Positions 10,192-18,478 of a DNA stretch of 32,662 nucleotides are shown here, piece by piece (within the stretch, counting starts at the first letter, position 1; every line of letters begins with the position of its first letter). The notes under the pieces were generated by a model. It was not told where the DNA came from. It was given only the letters and a program-made list of their open reading frames with translations, and ran no database searches. Position numbers and translations under genes: made by a program. Source of the DNA: Nemertoderma westbladi (taxonomy: Eukaryota > Xenacoelomorpha > Nemertodermatida > Nemertodermatidae); NCBI GenBank assembly GCA_032718475.1, contig JAUCBJ010000219.1, positions 1 to 32,662 of the forward strand, given 5' to 3'.

Positions 10192-10890
10192 TCATTTAAA
10201 CAATTCTAGTAATTCGTAAATATATGCACAGAGGGTATGAGAGTCACCTTTAAAAAGAGTATTCAAGCGCCCCGCAAAATCGAGAGTCTGGTATTTTAAA
10301 CATAAATCTTTTGAGAGTGGGCACACACATAAAACGTGCAACTCATCTTGTACAGAGGTGTTGTCACAGATACAAGTTCTGTCCAATCGTGGTATCCTGG
10401 ACCACCGGCCGGTTTCTATACGCAGTCTATGACTCATTAATCTGACTCGGGTAAAAGCAGCGCGGTGATATTCCGGAATATACGGTTTGGCAGATTTGTA
10501 TATCGGGTGTACAGACAAGTCGCTATTTAAAACAGAACGGTATGTAAAAAACTTTGTAGCGGATTCTGGTTTGTTTATAACACGGGATTTTATTATACTG
10601 GTAGTGAATAAATTGAACGAGGCTTTATACAACAAATTCTAACCCGGGCTATTTGCCGATTTGCAAAGTTGGAATGCCTGATTAATCGGTGTATCGGGAT
10701 CGCTATGAAGTATTTTCATGTAAAATTGCTTCCTACATTTAATTATACGTTCTAGAATGGTTGGTAGCTCTAATTCGATCAGACAGATGTCGGTAGGAGT
10801 TTGATATCTAACACCTGCTAATGTTTGTAAAATGTCCACTTTTTGGAGGACGTTTTTGTTTTTAGTTGTAGTCCAATACAAAATGCCGGC
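10192..10890 (-). pseudogene. 3' end of a LINE ORF2 (reverse transcriptase C-terminus), broken
   Basis: On the minus strand one frame runs from about 10890 to 10192, broken by an in-frame TAG at 10641-10639. The upstream part (YWTTTKNKNVLQKVDILQTL, then CLIELELPTI) resembles the post-RT region of non-LTR elements. The downstream part has the C-terminal Cys/His motif: RVRLMSHRLRIETGRW, then RTCICDN, DELHVLCVCPLSKDL. That pattern is typical of CR1/L2/jockey-like LINEs; I cannot place the clade. It is a 5'-truncated insertion lying antisense to the host gene in intron 1. Confidence 0.7.
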
Positions 10891-11898
10891 TAATATTTTT
10901 TATTGTTTGTTCCAAATTCATTAACATACTAATCATAAATACGCTGCCTAAAACTGGTCTACTTGGGGTAAAAAGCTTCCAGTTTCAGGCATAATTAATA
11001 CACCTACGACTGCACCGGTACCAGATTTGCCTACATAATGTAGTACGCATATAGATTACATCAGTATGTATTATAATAAATGTTTACTAGTTGTGTGTGA
11101 CAGGTGTAATGTGTCTTATCGGTCTGGTCACCTAATGTTTTCTATTATTATTTGATCATAAATTCAAATTGTATTGGGTGGGGGGTAGGACCGGTTTTTT
11201 TTCAAATTGTTTTTAAACTGCATTAGTTTATTTTAAGCAATACACCCATATTTGTCACCCATATAAAAACATTACAATCTTCTGGTTTACGAATATGGCG
11301 ACGAAATGCTCGAGAAACTACTCAAACGATCACAATTTGAATAAAAGTGGATGGGAGTAGTGTGGATCAAATGTGTCTACGTCAGAATACTTCAATTTTA
11401 ACCGCCAAAGAAACGTATTGTGTTGGATCAAATGGGTGGATTGAAGTACAGACAATTTTTATTCGAACCATCCCAGCATATATAACATCTCCACCTTTTG
11501 GAAACAAACTATTTCATGCAAAAAATTAAAAAAAAAAACTAAAAAATGGGTCAATAGATGTAAAGTTTTCAATGATTACTGGCTACGGCTTGTTTAAACA
11601 TTGAATTAGCAGTAAATATCGCACATTATCCTGCCCAGCATCAGTGCAGTAAAGGTAGGTCTACTACACCAATGCCAGGGATACTCCATTCAATATATTA
11701 ATTATCTACGGTAGTTCTGTAGTTAATTAGTAATGCTGTAAGCGGTATACGGAAACGTAGGATAATATGATAGAGCTAGACCCAGCTTCTACAACCAATA
11801 TCACGGCCTTCCCCCATCTGGGCACCTTTCATTCACCTACAAATTGTAATATTACCAGCTTCCCTGCAAGATACCACTGTCCATGTCCAATAAGGGAG

Positions 11899-12083
11899 CT
11901 CCCTATTCAAATACATCCCTTCCTTCTCATTGGAGCTTCCTATGCAAATACATCCCTTCCTTCTCATTGGAGCTTCCTATTCAAATACATCCCTTCCTTC
12001 TCATTGGAGCTTCCTATGCAAATACATCCCTTCCTTCTCATTGGAGCTTCCTATGCAAACACATCCATTCCTTCTCATTGTAT
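11899..12083. repeat. 37-bp tandem repeat, five copies, with octamer and inverted CCAAT motifs
   Basis: Five head-to-tail 37-bp units start at 11899, 11936, 11973, 12010 and 12047. Each has the form CTTCCTATGCAAATACATC then CCTTCCTTCTCATTGGAG. Copies 2 and 4 carry a perfect POU octamer ATGCAAAT (11942-11949 and 12016-12023). Copies 1 and 3 have ATTCAAAT and copy 5 has ATGCAAAC. The first four copies end in CTCATTGGAG, which contains an inverted CCAAT box. The unit is not a multiple of three, so the three short ORFs over it are repeat artefacts. Confidence 0.85.
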
Positions 12084-12189
12084 TAACCTTTACAGTTAAT
12101 AACAAGGAATATTTCTGTATCCAATAACTATATGAGATAACAGTGACAGTAAACGTTTATTGATCAGTTTGTAACAAGTCAATATCAAT

Positions 12190-13500
12190 ATTAAATCGCA
12201 TCAGGGATCCCATTGAGAGACTGCTCCGTGGAAATCAGAATGGGTTCCGTAAAGGTCGTGGGACCATGGAGCCCATTTTGGCACTTAGAAGGAAAATTGA
12301 AGAGTTATCACAAAAGAAAGACAGGCATCTGGCTGTTATCTTTGTTGACTTCTTCAAGGCCTTTGATTCAGTCTCTCGCTCACGTACAGTATGTTCAGCA
12401 TACTTTCATTATATGGGATTCCTGATGAAATTATTGCAGCAATCAGATCAGTATACGATGGTTCGACAACATTTGTGACACAGAACCATTTGAAGTGTTA
12501 TGGGGCGTCCTCCAAGGAGACACACTTGCACCATTCTTGTTCATTATTGTGGTTGACTATGTTCTACGCATGTCCTTAGATCATTATAATGATGATGGGG
12601 TGATGATAACTCCACCTACTGGCTCCAGAAGTTGAGGAAATCCTGCCAAGTACCTAACTGATCTAGACTTTGCTGATGACTTAGGAGTACTCTCAGAATC
12701 ACCAGAGGGAGCCCAACGGCTCTTCAGCTCATTAGAACATGCTGCTTCTAGTGTTGGTCTTTTTATTAACTCCAGAAAGACCAAAATTTTGACAGTTAAC
12801 TTTGAAAGTGATAATTGAAGTCAGTCTCTGATCGGATGAGCATAAGCTCAAAAGATGGTATGCTTGAGCATGTGGATGACTTCTGTTACCTGGGATCATG
12901 GATCCGGAAGTCAGATGAGGACCTTCGAATACGTAAGGGAAAGGCATGGGCAGCCTTGAATAGGCTTTCCAGGATTTGGAAGTCGCCGAATATTAATTGC
13001 AAACTTAAGGTCCGGTTATTTAGAGCAGCAGTAGTTCCAGTACTCCTATATGGGAGTCCATGCTGGGCTCTAACTGCTGAGGACACCAAATCTCTGGACG
13101 GCACATTCACAAGAATGCTACGCCGGGTTCATTGTGTCAAGTTCAATGCACACATCTCCAACCAGACACTATATAACATTGTAGGTGTCTCATTGGTTCC
13201 CCCAAGCTTGACACTAGAACAAAATCGCCTCCGCTTTGCAGGACATTGCTTTCGTCGTGAGGACCAGCCAGTGCATAATCTTGTACTTTGGCAGCCTCAT
13301 GGAGTGAATAAGCATGATGGACAGCCCATGACTTTCTTGAGATGCATCTTAAAGGACACTGGCCTTGAAGATGCGGATGATCTAGCAAATGTCGTGGGTG
13401 ATAAGGGAGTTGTGGCGGTGCAATTTTGTTGATAAGCCGGCACAGCATTCTTAAAAATGCAGCTGCAATGCAGCATGCCGATCCTAGTAGTAGTAATATC
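12190..13500 (+). pseudogene. Degenerate LINE reverse transcriptase (copy 1)
   Basis: Translating across three frames recovers RT motifs in order: NQNGFRKGRGT (about 12234-12268), the motif A region VIFVDFFKAFDS (about 12338-12373), ILSLYGIPDEII (about 12394-12430), GVLQGDTLAPFLF (about 12507-12545), then YLTDLDFADD (catalytic FADD, about 12652-12682), LFINSRKTKIL, and the post-RT segment 12815-13432 (DDFCYLGSWIRKS, then RLFRAAVVPVLLYGSPCWAL, MLRRVHCV). At least three frame breaks and a TGA at about 12634 disable it. The end near 13480-13500 is a TAGTAGTAGTAAT run, as LINE 3' tails often are. The endonuclease half is absent, so the copy is 5' truncated. It lies in sense orientation in intron 1. 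Confidence 0.85.
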
Positions 13501-15048
13501 AATTATGTTTTACATGTGTTTAACGTAATCTTTGCACAGGAAAGACAGCTTCTAAATAGGTGATAATTAAGGGTCAACTTCACATCAACCTCAGATACCA
13601 GGTTTAAAAGGGCCAGTTTTGGATGTTTTAAACAGTCAGTAACAACAGGCCTAGTAGATGGCAGCCTCGGCAGCTAATTTTGGCTCTGCTTCTTGGTATC
13701 GGACCTAAACTACACCATTACTCTGATACCATCAGGGGAGGGGACCTAGTGGTGGATGTGTAGGTAAGGCTCCCGCTGAGAACTGAGCTTTGGCCAACCA
13801 GCCCTGGAGCGCTAGCGCACCCTGCCCGCTCCGCTGGCTATTCAGTCCGTCCCAGGATCGATTGTTTAGGTATGAGGACAAAGTAGCAGCATCTTCCTGG
13901 GTTTTGTCTCAGGTCAGATTATGGTAGAGCTTGCACTCTTTGCCCGTAAACTTAGTGGAGCGACCAGCGACCTCGGTTAATCCTCTAAGTCATAGGACAA
14001 ATTAGCAGCTAACCATCTGCATCCAATCGGTCCCACCCCCATTTGGACACAGAAGGTAACCTAGTGTTTTGCACTATTGCCAAGTTTCCAATAGCGTGAA
14101 GCCGCACCAAGTTTATTACGATTTTTATCAGTCTTTTCCGACTTTTTTCCACATTTAGTCTTTATGACTAACTATGACCTTTATCAGACGCTTTTTGTAT
14201 TACATTCTTCACAGTATTTTAGCATCAATAAACGACTAAAATATTGTATTTTATGTACTATTTTTCGGTTATAATTTTTTTAGATTGTATTATTTTTCGA
14301 GGCTATACTTTGGATCCTAATGGACGCAAAGCACCCCTCACCCTGTATTTTCTTTTTCCCTCTTCTCAGAGATTTTTCAATGGTGTTACATTACACTATT
14401 TTTATACCAGAAGCAAGCAATATAGCATCTGGAGAGAACAGAAATCGCTGAGTTTTAGTGCTATCTGGAAAGGGTTGTGGATGTCCGTAAATAACAAGTC
14501 ATTGAAGGACCGTGTATTACTGCGAGCTATTTTCAAGTCAGTCTTGCTACCGAGAAACCAATTCAACTTTTATGATTACACTTTATATTTGCCAATTACC
14601 ATTATTTACATTTCATTATTTACATTCAAATTTTAAGCCCACCACCTGTTAAAAAAAGTTTGTTTCACAATCAAGTTTCAAATCGAGTCAACTTAAACTT
14701 TATAAAAAAACAATTTTAATTGGTAGTTCTTCTGGTCCCATATATTTGACCGAGTCTACCTGCGTTCGAATTTATATGTGTGCAATCCAATCTGATCAAG
14801 GATTGTTTTTATAGCTTTGGAGACTGTTGGTACAAATCTTATAAAACTTTAAGTATCATCTGTAAGATTGGGTGCTTCTTTTAGTTCTGGGTGTTGAGGT
14901 TTTTATCAACCATATCTAGCGGGTTGTTGTTTATATTAACATAACAGTATATCAGTGTCTCCGGCTCAGAAATAGTTCAAGCAACTTATCTTTATAATTT
15001 TAACCATCCTATTGTCCCGTTTATCATTGCTATAATACGTAATATTGG
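13501..15048. other. Distal part of intron 1, no gene recognised
   Basis: Positions about 13670-14060 are clearly richer in GC than the flanks and contain CTCCCGCTGAGAACTGAGC- and GCGCTAGCGCACC-type sequence. I suspect a transposon fragment (a LINE UTR, for example) but found no protein motif on either strand. The rest is AT-rich. The 130-codon frame at 14244-14636 shows no domain and looks like chance. Confidence 0.4.
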
Positions 15049-15100
15049 ATGTCAACTCAGTGGAAAGACAGCTTAACAATAATTATTATACTTTATACAG

Positions 15101-16030
15101 GAGATGATGGCGGCACAATTACAGTAATTGATACGTTCCGTGAAGGTCAAACTGAAACAAAGAAAAGTATCAAACAGGTGGAAAGTATATTGGAGAAAGC
15201 TGAAGAATTAAAGGAAATTGTTGAGTATATCGGATGGGTTGGTCCCATAAATAAACCACTCCAGGGTAAGATAACTGATATAATTATATCTACTGTTGAT
15301 GTTCTTTCAGATAAGGAAAAACAACTTTACTTTAGACTGGATGCAGATATTTCTGAGTTAACAACACAGAATCTGGTTAGTATTTGGGGTTTAGATGAAG
15401 TTTCAACAATAGAAATCGTTAAAAAATTCAGGGACTTGGGACTTCTGTCTACAACTGAATTAAATTCACTGAAAGTTCCAAAACTTTTAATTAATTATAT
15501 AAAAGAACAAAAACTGCCAATAGAGATACTGGCGAGAGGCCCAGAAGCATTGGCTGCTTATAAAGCAGCTCTTTCTAAAGGGACTACATGGATACTGAAA
15601 ACCCGGTTAATGTTAGTGGGACAAGAGAGGGCTGGTAAAACTAGTTTGAAGAAGTCCCTTATTGGTCAACCGTTTGATATTAATGAACAAATAACAGATG
15701 GTATTGACTCATCTGCTAACTGTATTATAAATACCGAACAAAACACAGATTGGACCAACTTACGAGATAAAGATAAAGAAAACTTGGAGAAAGATGTCAA
15801 TGACTTTGTTACTAAACAAATAGCAAAAACTGTTCTAGAAAGTAAACAAGTTGCAGATAATAAAAGTGTGACTCCCATAGTTTCAACCTCTTCATCAGCA
15901 GCTAATGCTAAACCTACAGAGATTCCTATTACAGTTGCAAGTGGAAGTGGTAATAAAGTTCCAACCGTTAGTTTGTGGAGGAGGTTAGTTTCCAAATTTA
16001 CACGCAATAAAGAACAAATCAGTATTGAAG
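15101..16030 (+). CDS. Exon 2: end of WD40 blade 7, winged-helix-like segment, start of ROC GTPase
   Basis: This exon encodes residues 286-595 plus the first base of codon 596. It opens with GDDGGTITVIDTF, the last strands of blade 7. A helical linker follows (KKSIKQVESILEKAEELKEI). Residues 359-404 (KQLYFRLDADISE to KKFRDLGLLS) match the pattern of the winged-helix domain of NB-ARC/Apaf-1-like ATPases, here without an ATPase core. ARGPEALAAYKAAL leads into the ROC domain, with P-loop GQERAGKT at residues 459-466 (15619-15642) and LKKSLIGQPFD next. The frame reads on to a stop at 16140, but splicing at 16030 (GAAG|GTGAAG) restores continuity with exon 3. An ATG at 15049 lies in the intron and is not the start. 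Confidence 0.85.
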
Positions 16031-16127
16031 GTGAAGTCAGGGTCACAGAGGGAAGCATTAGTAGACATAAAGGAGGTACAGGATATATTCAATCCAAACA
16101 TGATTCTTCTGAAACACAAATCCTCAG
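16031..16127 (+). other. Short intron 2 (97 bp), resolving an apparent frame break
   Basis: The ROC frame shifts from frame 1 to frame 2 between 16025 and 16140. Donor GAAG|GTGAAG (16031) with acceptor AAATCCTCAG (ends 16127) removes 97 bases and gives an in-frame GCA codon. The alternative donor GAG|GTACAG at 16076 gives a 52-base intron with the same frame result and 15 more residues. A one-base indel is the third option. The 97-base version has the donor closer to consensus. Confidence 0.6.
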
Positions 16128-18478
16128 CAAACATATCTAAAGGAGTAGAAGATATACTCACATCTGGTAAACCCCAAGATATTCTGGCTAAATTTAATGA
16201 GGAAGACAGTCGCTTTTCTCTACAGATAGTCGATTTTGGTGGCCAATGTATTTATTACACAACCCATCAGATATTTTTGAGTAGACGAGCTATTTATATA
16301 ATTGTATTTAATCTCTTGGAAAATCTTGAAAAAACTGCTGATATTATTTTCAGATCTGATGAAAACAATATTAATGAGTTTGTTTTCGGTGAGATTAAGA
16401 ATATTGAGTTTATTGAATTTTGGTTAAAAAATATTTATTCATTTGGTACAAAACTAGAAGTAAATTCTTGTCCACCTGTTTTTGTAGTTGGAACTCATAA
16501 AGGCAGCTTACATGCTGATCCTGATACTCAATCTGTAATAGCAAGTAAAATATTTGAAAAGATTAAGACCCATTTGGGTAAATCTTCATATACAGATAAT
16601 CTAATTAAAGATTACATTGCTATAGAGAATAATAGAGAAATTATATATGGTGGAGAGAAAGGACTTGAAAATTTACAGGCAAATATTGTCAACGAAATGG
16701 CAAATTTTAAGGAGGAAATACCTTTGCAATATCTAAAATTTGACCAACTTGTGTCTCAATTAATCACGGATGGTAAAGTTTATATTGACATTGACTTGCT
16801 AGAGATTAAATTAAAGGATATTGATGTAGAAATGGATAACATTGGTTTGAAAACCATGTTAGAATTTTACCACGATTTGGGTACAATAATTTACTTTGAT
16901 GATGAATCTCTAAGGGATACTGTTATACTGAGCCCAGAATGGTTGAGTGGAATGTTTACCAAAATAATAACTGTAAAAGATAAAATAAAGAAACAACATT
17001 TTACTTTCTGGAAGGACCTGGATAACAATGGTATATTACATGAAGAACTCCTTGATTATCTGTGGGAAGGCGTTCTTGATAAAAAACAATTTATGTTGAA
17101 TATTCTAGAACGTTTTGATTTATTATGTGAACGAGTTTTACCAAGAACCGAAAGAACATTGCAAGATGATGTAAAGTTGGCTTATTATGTACCTTGCCGC
17201 CTTAAATCTGTTAGATATACTCCATTCACACCAAGACAATGTAAAGTTGAATTTTATATTACATTCAAGAGTTTCTTACCGCAAGGATTGTACTACCGTT
17301 TAATTAAGAGAACTATTGATTTGTCATACATTGTAGGTAATAGAGTAATTCAACCTAAACTTTACCACAGAGTTGCTCAAATATTTTTAGATTTTAATCA
17401 TCAGGTAATTTTGGAAAGATCTTCTATTTCATTAAATTGGATTAAAGTTCATGTAGTTAGATCTGAGGTGTTGAGTTCGGGCGATGAACAAACTGAAAGT
17501 AAACTTGCACCAGATCCGGATATTGTTAATAAAGTAAATCATTTCATTAATACATCATTGAAGGAAATTATCACCCAAATGAGATTTAAAAATATTTCAT
17601 TTGATTTCGAAATAAAATGTGAATGTAATGCTAAATGCGATCAACACAGATTACTTGACTGCAATGAAGAAGGGTGTTTTCACTTTGTTAAACTGGCTGA
17701 TATTTTATCAAATAATTTTGTTCAATGTAAATTTAATAACTCTGTTAGAAGTCGATTTATTAGTGGAAAATTCCCTGTTGTTGGGAGATTTAGCTCACAT
17801 TGGTTAAACATTACAACTAACCGAGATGACCTTATTGATAGACTGGAAATCTCAGAGTTACTTGTATACTTAGCAAGTAAGGGGGCTATATCAAAGGAAG
17901 TTTTAGCTGTTATTGAATCTAAGTCGAATTTGTTGAGTAAGAATAAGATTTTGTTGGAGTCAATAAAATGGGGATCAGAAAATAATTACAAAGTATTTAT
18001 TGAAGCATTATATGTAACCAATCAACCGCTTTTGGTTGAAATTTTGCATGAAAAAATCAAAATGGAAGACCAAATGTTCCCTGATATTCTAACAAAGTAT
18101 AAATATATGTTAATGAAAAATTTAGAACAAACTAAATTTGTTGCACAGCTTCTTGTTAGCCGAAACGTTATAAGTAAATCTATCATAGAAATAATCGAAT
18201 GTAAAGAATCAATAGATAGTAAGAATGTTGTACTTATAAACGCAGTAATGAAAAGATCTTACAAGGATTTTCTTACTTTTTGTAAATGTCTTCGTCTCAC
18301 CAACCAACATCATTTAGCTGATACTCTAGAGGAAGCAACCAAAGGTTATGATGCTGATATTGTAGACATTACCAATCAAGCTGATGAAGTTGCTGATATA
18401 GATAATACTAATCAAGGTGGAGAGGCCGCTGGGGTTATAGACGTTACCAATCAACCGGTGGAGAGGCTGCCGTTATAG
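16128..18478 (+). CDS. Exon 3: ROC (G3-G4), COR, Cys/His cluster, two CARDs and repeat tail
   Basis: This exon encodes residues 596-1378. The ROC part has the DxxG switch as DFGGQ (631-635, nt 16232-16246). The usual guanine-specificity motif THxD reads GTHKG (717-721, nt 16490-16504), so the Asp is missing. COR spans about 790-1045, with MLEFYHDLGTIIYFDDESL and VILSPEWLSGMF as hallmark strings. A Cys/His cluster follows (C1093, C1095, C1099, H1102, C1107, C1112, H1114, C1129). The two C-terminal helical modules fit the CARD pattern: 1161-1237 (LLVYLASKGAISKEVLAVIE, then FIEALYVTNQPLLVEIL) and 1251-1331 (LLVSRNVISKSIIEIIE, then CLRLTNQHHLADTLEE). The tail has diverged 12-residue repeats (VDITNQADEVAD), and the frame stops where a unit carries two extra bases. 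Confidence 0.85.

Larger units (their letters stand above)
6970..15100 (+). other. Intron 1 (phase 1, about 8.1 kb), loaded with mobile elements
   Basis: Donor ACAG|GTAATT at 6970; acceptor TTTATACAG at 15100. Both ends split the same Gly codon (G | GA), so the frame is kept. It contains a piggyBac-like element, an antisense LINE tail, a sense LINE relic and small repeats, listed separately. I saw nothing recognisable at 6978-7300, 9860-10190 or 10900-11895 apart from AT-rich sequence. The WD40 continuity across the junction argues against a skipped exon inside. Confidence 0.75.
6114..18478 (+). other. Gene model: WD40-ROC-COR-CARD-CARD protein (three coding exons)
   Basis: Proposed CDS: join(6114-6969, 15101-16030, 16128-18478), about 1378 aa. 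Predicted order: WD40 propeller 4-300; winged-helix-like 359-404; ROC about 450-770 (P-loop 459-466, DFGGQ 631-635, GTHKG 717-721); COR about 790-1045; Cys/His cluster 1093-1129; CARD 1161-1237; CARD 1251-1331; 12-residue repeats 1337-1371. There is no signal peptide or membrane segment, so the product should be cytosolic. Proteins of this type are expected to pair ligand sensing with GTPase switching and CARD-CARD oligomerisation. No AATAAA follows the stop until 21205, so the true 3' end may be further downstream. Confidence 0.75.

Noticed and set aside
14244-14636. 130-codon plus-strand frame in intron 1
   Set aside because: No recognisable domain; hydrophobic, AT-driven composition; no splice context tying it to the gene.
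15049-15051. ATG at 15049 as the start of a separate ROC protein
   Set aside because: The 17 codons before the acceptor at 15100 are intron-like and Ile-rich, while the WD40 blade continues exactly across the splice.
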